12,445 nucleotides of DNA from Pyrodictium sp. (GTDB lineage: Archaea > Thermoproteota > Thermoprotei_A > Sulfolobales > Pyrodictiaceae): assembly GCA_015662475.1 (NCBI GenBank), contig DQUB01000016.1:1-12445 (forward strand). Direction: 5' to 3'. The notes under the pieces were generated by a model. It saw only the letters and a list, made by a program, of their open reading frames with translations. It was not told the origin of the DNA and searched no databases. The translations under genes were made by a program, and so were the position numbers. Shown piece by piece: positions 6,515-11,936 of this stretch (position 1 is the stretch's first letter; every line of letters starts with the position of its first letter).

Positions 6515-6525
6515 CGAAATAAGCC
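6515..6525. promoter_or_regulatory. Shared AT-rich box between macrodomain gene and tRNA-Cys
   Basis: CGAAATAAGCC is centred near 6520. Read on plus it stands about 25-30 nt before the tRNA-Cys 5' end. Read on minus (GGCTTATTTCG) it predicts a start near 6494 for the macrodomain gene. Possible bidirectional promoter. Confidence 0.4.
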
Positions 6526-6549
6526 CTCCATACAAGAGTTAGGATGGAT

Positions 6550-6653
6550 GCCGGGGTGGCCGAGCGGTCTAAGGCGGCGGGCTGCAGTGGTCTAGAGTTT
6601 CCGCCCAAAGCGCAGAAACCCGTTGATCCCGGGTTCGAATCCCGGCCCCGGCT
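6550..6653 (+). tRNA. tRNA-Cys(GCA), intron-containing
   Basis: Acceptor GCCGGGG (6550-6556) pairs with CCCCGGC (6646-6652), and the discriminator is T73, typical of Cys. The D-arm is GCC/GGC, the anticodon stem GCGGG/CCCGT, and the loop CT-GCA-G...A gives anticodon GCA. The variable region is TGATC and the T-arm CCGGG-TTCGAAT-CCCGG. CCA follows in the DNA at 6654-6656, so it may be encoded. The mature length is 74 nt after removal of a 30-nt intron. Confidence 0.94.
6588..6617 (+). other. 30-nt tRNA-Cys intron at position 37/38
   Basis: CTGC (32-35) pairs with intron GCAG (6612-6615). The bulges are AGT on the 5' side and AAA on the 3' side; cuts after the second bulge base restore G37-A38. 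Only weak pairing is seen on the intron side of the 5' bulge, so this looks like a relaxed bulge-helix-bulge. Confidence 0.8.
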
Positions 6654-6659
6654 CCACTC

Positions 6660-6668
6660 CTCATAAAC
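6660..6668 (+). promoter_or_regulatory. TATA-like box for the hypothetical gene at 6706
   Basis: CTCATAAAC just after tRNA-Cys is centred about 26 nt before 6691. It would give a leader of about 15 nt with GGGGTT (6696-6701) before GTG 6706. Confidence 0.45.
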
Positions 6669-6705
6669 CCTCCAAATTCTAGTACAGTGGGTTTTGGGGT
6701 TAGCC

Positions 6706-7074
6706 GTGGAGTCTAAGGTCGTTGAGATTGTAAGAGATGTTGGGAGAAAGCGTGGTCTAACTGTTAGAGAGCAGGGTCAAGAGATAGTCCTCAGCCATAG
6801 ATCTGCACCGATACATATAAGGGTTAGAGAGACAAGTGGTGGTTTAGAAGTTAGTTTGGGCTATGAAAACATCAAAGATTTTATAGAGGATATTAAGGAG
6901 AGTGAAGAGGATCCAAGAGACTTTATGGAAAGTTTACTGGATGATTTGACCTTCATAGCTTATGAGTTGAAAAATAGGTTGGAGAGGGAGGGGTACAGAG
7001 TTGTTTTCAGAGTTAGAGAAACGGTAATGGATATTCTAGACCAGTTGGAGGAGAGTGTTGAGGAGGGGCTGTGA
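6706..7074 (+). CDS. Conserved-looking acidic protein of unknown function
   Basis: A 122-residue soluble, acidic protein that I do not recognise. The first half is predicted beta-rich with an N-terminal helix (MESKVVEIVRDVGRKRGLTVREQGQEIVL). The second half is a long acidic helical region (IKDFIEDIKESEEDPRDFMESLLDDLTFIAYELKNRLEREG), followed by a short strand and the Glu-rich end LDQLEESVEEGL. GTG 6706 has GGGGTT at a good distance; TTG 6694, four codons upstream, is an alternative. The stop TGA (7072-7074) lies inside box C of the sRNA that follows, so the 3' ends of gene and sRNA start are interleaved. No signal peptide or membrane segment is visible. Confidence 0.72.
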   Translation: MESKVVEIVRDVGRKRGLTVREQGQEIVLSHRSAPIHIRVRETSGGLEVSLGYENIKDFIEDIKESEEDPRDFMESLLDDLTFIAYELKNRLEREGYRVVFRVRETVMDILDQLEESVEEGL

Positions 7075-7124
7075 GGAGGGCTAGATTGGCTGAAGTGGTG
7101 AAGAAGGTTTCTGGTGCCGAGCCC
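7066..7124 (+). ncRNA. Box C/D guide sRNA A (all four boxes clear)
   Basis: In order: terminal stem GGGC (7066-7069) with GCCC (7121-7124); bulge TGT; box C GTGAGGA (7071-7077); 12-nt guide (7078-7089); box D' CTGA (7090-7093); 4-nt linker; box C' GTGAAGA (7098-7104); 12-nt guide (7105-7116); box D CCGA (7117-7120). Both guide lengths are the 12 nt typical of archaeal C/D sRNAs. C/D makes a U4-type kink-turn (GAGG with CCGA); C'/D' gives an A-U pair at the same place. It would bind L7Ae, Nop5 and fibrillarin and direct 2'-O-methylation; targets were not searched. It overlaps the stop codon of the upstream gene, and a weak TATA-like GGATATTCT (about 7028) lies within that gene. Confidence 0.8.
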
Positions 7125-7151
7125 AACAACCTTCTAGAGCTTCTTAGAAGG

Positions 7152-7613
7152 TTAGACCTGTTCTTTTGCTTTTGACTGTCTAGTATAGAGTGTTGCAAGT
7201 TTATTTGCGACGAACTCCATATCGATTCGCGTATCCTCTAGAGCTTCTTCATCTACAACTTTTGCTACAATCCGGTGTATACCCTGTGCACTTTCTTCAA
7301 CTTCGTATTCTATTGATCCTGCTTCTTGAAGCTGTGAAAGTCTTTTTAAGAGGTATTTGATGTAGGGGTTCGCTTTTGGCATTGGCCGCGTAAATTCTAG
7401 AATAAGCTTCTCCTTCTGCTTCAATATTCTTGCAATGACTATGTTTCCATGCTTAAATTCTGCTAGCACTTCGAAGCCGGCAAGCCCCTTCTCTCGACAA
7501 GCATCCAATATGCTTAGTAGTAGTTGGTAGAGTTGGAGCCTCTGTTCAAGTTGTTCAATCTCTTTCTCTAAGAGTTCTCTAACTTGGTCTATTAGCGATT
7601 CCCTATTACGCAA
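7152..7613 (-). CDS. Coiled-coil protein of unknown function
   Basis: A 153-residue protein that I do not recognise. The first about 45 residues are predicted coiled coil (QVRELLEKEIEQLEQRLQLYQLLLSIL). A mixed alpha/beta region follows with EVLAEFKHGNIVIARILKQKEKLILEF and a basic segment KANPYIKYLLKRLSQLQEAG, then strands and a terminal helix. No transmembrane segment or catalytic motif is seen. TTG 7613 is the only early start in this frame. It diverges from the S16 protease gene at 7681, with 67 bp between them containing one AT-rich patch (about 7628-7637) that could serve both directions. Its stop lies close to the sRNA at 7066-7124 on the other strand. Confidence 0.7.
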   Translation of the reverse strand: MRNRESLIDQVRELLEKEIEQLEQRLQLYQLLLSILDACREKGLAGFEVLAEFKHGNIVIARILKQKEKLILEFTRPMPKANPYIKYLLKRLSQLQEAGSIEYEVEESAQGIHRIVAKVVDEEALEDTRIDMEFVANKLATLYTRQSKAKEQV

Positions 7614-7680
7614 TCCTACCGCCCACTAACTTTTTACAGTGTCTCTCTAAGGTTTTCTAGCTTCATGGCCGATAGAGCAG

Positions 7681-9456
7681 GTGAGATGTTTGAATAATGT
7701 TGTGAAGCCTGTCAAATCTATTGTATGTGTGTTTACTCCTCTACTCTTAGCGGCAATGATTGTGTTTGCTTTTGCGCAGTATGCTATGGTTAGGAGTATT
7801 GTTCTAGGTCTTCCAGCTGTCGATGAGGAGGGTGAAGGTGTTATTGTGCCTGCTAAAATCTATCTCTACTATCCTGGTTCGGGTATAGTAGATGTTAAGC
7901 CTTCTAGCCTTGTTGCAAGTGATACGAAAGACTCTATACGAGTTGCCTACTACTATGCTACGATATCGACTGAGCATAACCCGTTAAGCTACGATCTACT
8001 AGTGAACTTCAACACTAGCCTGAGTGTTGGTGGGCCTAGTGCAAGTGGCTTCATAGCAGCTGGAATAATTATGTTGTTGGAGGGTGTTGAACTGCCTATC
8101 AACGCTACTATGACGGGTATGTTGGCGCCAAACGGTCTTCTACTACCTGTTGCCGGTATACCAGCAAAAATTGTTGCAGCTTCGCATAGTGGTTATGAGC
8201 TTATGGTTATACCAGCTACAGCTGCTGTGGAACTCCCTGGAGAAAATATAACGATTGTACGTGTTTGCTCAGTAGATGATGCTGTTAGCGTTCTAGAGGG
8301 GCTAAGACCATTGGCAATAAATGTTAGTATGGGTTTGGCTAAGGAGGTGTTTGGCAAGATAGCATCAAAATTTGTGAACGATACCAGGTTTTTCATGAAG
8401 GTTGCCGAAGAGATAGCCAAAGAGCTTAGACCCTCCCAAGCTGAGATGGTGAGAAAACTCGTAGAGTATGCTGGTAGAGCGCTGGAAAACCGCGACTACT
8501 ATTCTGCTGCAAGTCTAGCTTTTGTAGCAACCCTCAACGCTTCAAGAATGTATATTGAGAGTGGAGGAGATGTTGAAAGGCTTTGGCAAATACTTGGCAA
8601 ACCTGATGAGGTTAGAGCAAAAGCTGCAAAGTACGTTGAGACTGTTAGACTGAGGTTTGAGGCAGCAAAACGTGTTGGTATTTGGGGATTCGAGGCTCTG
8701 GCTATGGCTGAAGTCCGCCTCTACCTTTCCGAAGTGCTTGCAGAATCCGAGAAACCTTTTGACCAGGTAGTTAGCGTGTTAAGAGCCTATGCTGCTCTCT
8801 CTTGGGCAAAGCTTGCAGATCCAACGTTGGGGCCTAGAACTTCACATGAAGTGTTGAAGGAGGTTGCACTAGCATCTCTCGCTTACGCAGAAGCTGTTAA
8901 AGACTATGTCCTAAACTATGTGCCGCATTTCAAAGTTGCAGGTAGTGTAGACCCGGATAGATGGCTTAATGAGGCACGTAGAGCTTTGGCTATGGGCCTA
9001 TATGCTAGAGCTTTTGGGCTTTCAGCAATGCTTATAGCTGATGCTACCGGACTACTCTCAATAGCTTTCAAAGCAGATCAAAAAGCTCTCTACGTTTGCA
9101 GTGCTAGGCAAGTGGTGTTGAACAATGTATGGTTGAGCCACAATCTTGGCAGTCCAAGCCTAGTATCAATGCTATTGTACAACTATGCGCAAAACTACGC
9201 CTTAAAAATACTTGGTAAAACTGTTGGAATTTCTCTGCTAAATGAGGCAGCCTCCTACGCGCTATTAGACAGACTATTCACCATCTTCTCTCAGGCAAAG
9301 GCGGTGAAAAGTTCTGGGTCACAGCTCCTAGACATAGACGCAATAGTTAGATTCTCGCTAGCGATACTGGCTGTCTATGCAGGCGTAGCATATGTGGCTT
9401 TTTCAGTGGCATTGGGTAAGAGGGAAAAACGTTTTTGGGAGGATCTTAGAGGGTAG
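7681..9456 (+). CDS. Membrane-anchored Lon-like (S16) serine protease without ATPase domain
   Basis: A 591-residue protein, apparently exported. A hydrophobic segment at about 13-34 serves as signal or anchor, and a second transmembrane helix lies near the C-terminus (about 554-579) before a basic tail (GKREKRFWEDL). Residues about 85-210 form a Lon-type proteolytic domain. GGPSASG carries Ser120, TGMLAPNGLLLPVAGIPAKI carries Lys163, and GYELMVIP follows. The Ser-Lys spacing of 43 equals that of E. coli Lon (Ser679/Lys722). No Walker motifs are present. The rest (about 215-550) is mostly helical with Ala-rich segments and may be an extracytoplasmic substrate-binding part. It resembles archaeal predicted serine proteases of COG1750. 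The substrate is unknown. GTG 7681 is the most upstream start; the UDG gene ends convergently 1 nt after its stop. Confidence 0.85.
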   Translation: MRCLNNVVKPVKSIVCVFTPLLLAAMIVFAFAQYAMVRSIVLGLPAVDEEGEGVIVPAKIYLYYPGSGIVDVKPSSLVASDTKDSIRVAYYYATISTEHNPLSYDLLVNFNTSLSVGGPSASGFIAAGIIMLLEGVELPINATMTGMLAPNGLLLPVAGIPAKIVAASHSGYELMVIPATAAVELPGENITIVRVCSVDDAVSVLEGLRPLAINVSMGLAKEVFGKIASKFVNDTRFFMKVAEEIAKELRPSQAEMVRKLVEYAGRALENRDYYSAASLAFVATLNASRMYIESGGDVERLWQILGKPDEVRAKAAKYVETVRLRFEAAKRVGIWGFEALAMAEVRLYLSEVLAESEKPFDQVVSVLRAYAALSWAKLADPTLGPRTSHEVLKEVALASLAYAEAVKDYVLNYVPHFKVAGSVDPDRWLNEARRALAMGLYARAFGLSAMLIADATGLLSIAFKADQKALYVCSARQVVLNNVWLSHNLGSPSLVSMLLYNYAQNYALKILGKTVGISLLNEAASYALLDRLFTIFSQAKAVKSSGSQLLDIDAIVRFSLAILAVYAGVAYVAFSVALGKREKRFWEDLRG

Positions 9457-9457
9457 A

Positions 9458-10117
9458 CTAGCCTTTTCCACGGAGAAAGTCTAGCAATGTTGTACGCTTT
9501 GTGGTTTCGATCTTCCCCTCAAGAATCTGTTTGGCAAGAGGCCCTATTACCTTCAAAAAGTCTTCTTCAAGCTCTTTGCGGAGCTGTGGATTGTAGAGAG
9601 CGGCTGCGGGATGGTATGTTGCTACAATTTTCACCTTGAGCCCCTCGATAACACCCTCATATACTTGGCCATGTTGTCTCTTCATGTTGGTCCACGGTAT
9701 GCCAGCCCACGAGAAGATTAGTTTTGCAGAGTGTCTACCCAGGCACACTATCATCTTCGGCTTTATCAGCTTTATCTGTTGTCGAAGGTATGGGCTACAA
9801 GCTTCAACCTCTTCAGGTTTTGGGTCGCGGTTTGATGGAGGTCTACACTTCAACACGTTTGTGATGTAGACGTTTTTGCGGCCAATGCCAGCTTCTTCAA
9901 GCAACTTTGTTAGAAGTTTACCTGCTGCACCAACGAATGGTCTTCCCGTTTCATCCTCCTGTTTTCCAGGCGCCTCACCTATCAACATAATTGGCGTGTT
10001 GAGTGGGCCTTCGCCAGGCACAGGGTTTTTACGGTATTTGTAGAGCTCACATTGTCTACACTCCGAAATCTCTTTTACAAGCTTCTTGTATTCAACTTCG
10101 AGGTCGCCAGAAGCCAA
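9458..10117 (-). CDS. udg: Family 4 uracil-DNA glycosylase (4Fe-4S)
   Basis: Removes uracil from DNA to begin base-excision repair of deaminated cytosine. With the TTG 10117 start it is 219 residues. Four cysteines bind the iron-sulfur cluster: Cys20 and Cys23 (ECRQC), Cys91 (LKCRPP) and Cys107 (EACSPYL). Active-site motif GEAPGKQED spans 47-55, and YHPAA carries His169. The C-terminal TTLLDFL (about 209-215) resembles the PCNA-binding tail of the A. fulgidus enzyme (TLFDYL). TTG 10117 is chosen because GGTGGAG (10133-10127) precedes it and the family normally starts there. ATG 10180 (240 residues) is possible but overlaps the glycosyltransferase end and has no visible ribosome-binding site. 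It follows the glycosyltransferase gene by 43 nt and is probably co-transcribed. Confidence 0.95.
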   Translation of the reverse strand: MASGDLEVEYKKLVKEISECRQCELYKYRKNPVPGEGPLNTPIMLIGEAPGKQEDETGRPFVGAAGKLLTKLLEEAGIGRKNVYITNVLKCRPPSNRDPKPEEVEACSPYLRQQIKLIKPKMIVCLGRHSAKLIFSWAGIPWTNMKRQHGQVYEGVIEGLKVKIVATYHPAAALYNPQLRKELEEDFLKVIGPLAKQILEGKIETTKRTTLLDFLRGKG

Positions 10118-10160
10118 GACCGATCTCTCCACCAAATGCTTGTTTGAGAGGTGGTCTTGT

Positions 10161-11231
10161 TTAAGGCTTCCATACGCCATGCTCGCTTGCAAGGTAGTTG
10201 AGTGTGAATCCTGCAAGAACACCCACTAGACTTGCAATGTACTTGTCTATGTGGAATAGTGTGTAGAGGAGTGTGAAGGTTGCATAGTTTGTTGCTGCTC
10301 CAAGTGCTACTGCACCATGATATTCTACAAGTCTTCTACACAAAGACTTCTGCCTTCCTCGCCCTCTAAACACAAGCTTATCGTTCCAGAAAAAGTTATT
10401 GATTATTGAGGCCTCTATAGCGGCTGGATAGGCTAGAAGAGGGTCAACGTTTAGTATGTCGGAGAGCAGGTAGAGAGTAGACCAGAGAACGATGAGGCCA
10501 GATGCTCCTACTACTGCATTCTTCAACACCCTATACTGGTTTAGTTCAAGCACGTGTATTATGTAGTCGAGTGTTGTGCGGAAACCAAGTTTGCTTTTCC
10601 CAGCAAATCTTCTACGAAACACGTATGGTACGTCGACAATTTTGTCAGGTTTGCATTTAACAAGTATTTCTAACAATATCTTGTAGCCTCGAGGTTTTAG
10701 ACTGTTAATGCATTTGTCTAGCAGTTTGCGTTTTACGAGGAAGAAGCCTGACATGGGATCAGATGTACGTCTTGCTTCTGGCAAGAGTAGGTAGGCTATT
10801 AGCGTAGCAGTTTTGGAGATAAGCAGTCTTAGTCTACTCCATCCCTCAACTCCTCCTCCTCGCACGTATCTGGAGGCAATGACAATATCGGCTTTTTCCT
10901 CAAGAGCTGTCTTCAAAAGCTGTGGTAGTACTTCTGGAGGGTGTTGTAGGTCGGCATCCATAACAGCAACATATTCTCCACGTGCCTCTGAAAATCCTCT
11001 GATGACTGCTGATGCAAGTCCACGTTCGCCAACACGTCTTATAACTCTAAGCCAAGGATACTTTGTCCTAGCAAGTTCTCTAGCTAGCTCCCATGTTCTG
11101 TCAGGGCTATCGTCGTCGACAACAATTGTTTCAAAATCGATGTTGTGAAGGGTTTTTTCGAGCCTCTCAAGCAGTATTGGTAGGTTTTCTCGCTCATTAT
11201 ACGTTGGTATTACGATGCTAAGTCTCGGCAC
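10161..11231 (-). CDS. Dolichyl-phosphate mannose synthase-like GT2 glycosyltransferase with GtrA-like membrane domain
   Basis: A 356-residue fusion. The N-terminal GT2 domain (about 1-220) starts LSIVIPTYNERENL and contains VVDDDSP (38-43), the metal-binding DADLQHPPE (92-100), SDPMSGFFLVKR (about 157-168) and RRRFAGKSKL. The C-terminal part (about 232-352) has four hydrophobic helices in the GtrA/DPMS style, including NNFFWNDKLVFRGRG. The layout matches the membrane-bound DPMS of Pyrococcus furiosus, which moves mannose from GDP-mannose to dolichyl phosphate; the exact sugar and lipid here are inferred. These sugar-lipids feed glycan assembly on surface proteins. GTG 11231 has GATGGTGG about 8 nt upstream, and a TATA-like element at 11277-11286 predicts a leader of about 23 nt. 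Confidence 0.92.
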   Translation of the reverse strand: MPRLSIVIPTYNERENLPILLERLEKTLHNIDFETIVVDDDSPDRTWELARELARTKYPWLRVIRRVGERGLASAVIRGFSEARGEYVAVMDADLQHPPEVLPQLLKTALEEKADIVIASRYVRGGGVEGWSRLRLLISKTATLIAYLLLPEARRTSDPMSGFFLVKRKLLDKCINSLKPRGYKILLEILVKCKPDKIVDVPYVFRRRFAGKSKLGFRTTLDYIIHVLELNQYRVLKNAVVGASGLIVLWSTLYLLSDILNVDPLLAYPAAIEASIINNFFWNDKLVFRGRGRQKSLCRRLVEYHGAVALGAATNYATFTLLYTLFHIDKYIASLVGVLAGFTLNYLASEHGVWKP

Positions 11232-11276
11232 ATTTCGCCACCATCAACCCATTATAGCGTCTAGCACAACACAACC

Positions 11277-11286
11277 ATAATAATAG
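11277..11286. promoter_or_regulatory. Bidirectional AT-rich promoter element
   Basis: ATAATAATAG is centred near 11281. Towards minus it predicts a start near 11255 for the glycosyltransferase mRNA. Towards plus it predicts a start near 11307, right where sRNA B begins. Confidence 0.5.
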
Positions 11287-11309
11287 TGTCGCATGCTAGA
11301 AGCTATAGA

Positions 11310-11372
11310 GGGTGTGAGGAACTGAGGGCACCCTGAGCCTAGGCGGTGAAGAAGAGTGCTCCGTGCCGATCC
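11310..11372 (+). ncRNA. Box C/D guide sRNA B
   Basis: Terminal stem GGG (11310-11312) with TCC (11370-11372); bulge TGT; box C GTGAGGA (11314-11320); 12-nt guide (11321-11332); box D' CTGA (11333-11336); 9-nt linker; box C' GTGAAGA (11346-11352); 13-nt guide (11353-11365); box D CCGA (11366-11369). All four boxes are the same words as in sRNA A. The stem is short and its inner pair is a G-T wobble, so it is slightly weaker. The region 11307-11464 is about 61% GC by hand count, above its flanks, as expected for structured RNA in a hyperthermophile. Targets were not searched. Confidence 0.75.
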
Positions 11373-11383
11373 CCCAACGTTTT

Positions 11384-11446
11384 GGCTGTGAGGAAGCTTG
11401 GAAGGACCGACCATGCGTGGGATGTGGTAAACGGGGATGCCGAGCC
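11384..11446 (+). ncRNA. Box C/D guide sRNA C, tandem with B
   Basis: Terminal stem GGC (11384-11386) with GCC (11444-11446); bulge TGT; box C GTGAGGA (11388-11394); 12-nt guide (11395-11406); box D' CCGA (11407-11410); box C' degenerate, best read ATGTGGT (11422-11428); 11-nt guide (11429-11439); box D CCGA (11440-11443). C and D again make the GAGG/CCGA kink-turn directly on the stem. It lies 11 nt after sRNA B with no promoter of its own visible, so the two are probably cut from one precursor. Confidence 0.68.
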
Positions 11447-11453
11447 TCTATGT

Positions 11454-11469
11454 GGCGTGAGGCCTTTTT
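11454..11469 (+). terminator. Possible terminator of the sRNA B-C transcript
   Basis: GGC and GCC can pair around GTGAG just before TTTTT (11465-11469). Crenarchaeal termination needs only the T-tract. Confidence 0.4.
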
Positions 11470-11478
11470 GACTGTCAA

Positions 11479-11494
11479 CACACCATATAGTGTG
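11479..11494. promoter_or_regulatory. TATA box inside a 5-bp palindrome, upstream of FUN14
   Basis: CACAC (11479-11483) and GTGTG (11490-11494) flank CATATA. The TATA centre at about 11487 predicts a start near 11512, compatible with a leaderless GTG at 11509 or a short leader to ATG 11548. Confidence 0.45.
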
Positions 11495-11499
11495 GGAAG

Positions 11500-11847
11500 G
11501 TGGGTAGTGTGGTAGTAAATGCGACAAATGTAACAGTTGGCCAGCCTATGGACCTATACTCGCTAATTCTTAGCGGTGGTGTTGGTTTTGTTGGTGGATT
11601 TGCGCTAGGTTATGCTGTAAAGAAGATACTTAAGCTGCTTTTGCTGGGAGTTGGCTTGATGATAGCAGCGGTGCTATATTTAGACCATATAGGCGTTGTA
11701 GAGATAAAGTGGAGCAGGTTCCAAGAGTGGCTAGCTTCGATTGTGGAGAACCTCAAGGGGACACTAGCACTGTACCATAGTGTTGGTGTTAGTGTGCCGT
11801 TGGTAGGGTTTGGGGCTGGGTTTCTACTAGGCTTAAAATATGGTTGA
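11500..11847 (+). CDS. FUN14 family membrane protein
   Basis: A 115-residue integral membrane protein. The core GGVGFVGGFALGYAVKKILKLLLLGVGLMIAAVLYLDHIGVVEIKW (about 26-71) matches the FUN14 pattern: a glycine-rich first helix, the GYxxKK turn, a second helix, then a short polar stretch. A third glycine-rich helix (VPLVGFGAGFLLGLKYG) ends the protein. Eukaryotic FUNDC1 is a mitochondrial outer-membrane mitophagy receptor; the archaeal function is unknown. The start is uncertain: GTG 11500 is the most upstream, GTG 11509 lies nearer to the predicted transcription start, and ATG 11548 would begin directly before the core. The TATA box of the next transcript (11833-11840) lies within its last codons. 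Confidence 0.82.
   Translation: MGSVVVNATNVTVGQPMDLYSLILSGGVGFVGGFALGYAVKKILKLLLLGVGLMIAAVLYLDHIGVVEIKWSRFQEWLASIVENLKGTLALYHSVGVSVPLVGFGAGFLLGLKYG
11833..11840 (+). promoter_or_regulatory. TATA box for sRNA D / methyltransferase leader
   Basis: TTAAAATA within the end of FUN14 is centred near 11836.5 and predicts a start at about 11862-11863, one or two bases before the GGGC terminal stem of the RNA at 11864. Confidence 0.6.
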
Positions 11848-11863
11848 AAGGAGAGTTGTTAGT

Positions 11864-11936
11864 GGGCTGTGAGGTTAGCGCTGCCGCCTGGAACCGATAG
11901 GCCTAGTAGATGATGTAGGAGGCTAGCACCGAGCCC
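11864..11936 (+). ncRNA. Box C/D-like sRNA D or kink-turn leader, ending at the base before an AUG
   Basis: Terminal stem GGGC (11864-11867) with GCCC (11933-11936); bulge TGT; box C GTGAGGT (11869-11875); box C' ATGATGT (11910-11916); 12-nt guide (11917-11928); box D CCGA (11929-11932). D' is either CTGG (11888-11891, 12-nt guide) or CCGA (11894-11897, 18-nt guide). TAGC (11876-11879) can also pair with GCTA (11922-11925), extending the kink-turn into a long hairpin. The purine-rich GGAGG (11918-11922) would be shut inside it. The 3' strand of the stem touches ATG 11937. The RNA may be a guide, a cis-acting leader bound by L7Ae, or both. Confidence 0.65.

Noticed and set aside
6220..6542. 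Plus-strand open frames across the macrodomain gene
   Set aside because: Antisense shadows; the minus-strand frame carries all macrodomain motifs.
7071..7175. 34-codon GTG ORF overlapping the previous stop by GTGA, resembling a translationally coupled small gene
   Set aside because: The same bases contain a complete C/D sRNA with exact 12-nt box spacings and a closing stem; this explains the sequence better than a peptide.
11307..11469. One large structured RNA such as RNase P RNA, SRP RNA or 5S rRNA
   Set aside because: The universal RNase P motifs and the SRP helix-8 motif are absent, length does not fit, and the region resolves into two C/D units.
11296..11527. Two overlapping minus-strand open frames of about 60 codons
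   Set aside because: Low-complexity Ser/Pro/His-rich translations lying over the sRNA pair and the FUN14 promoter; no ribosome-binding site.
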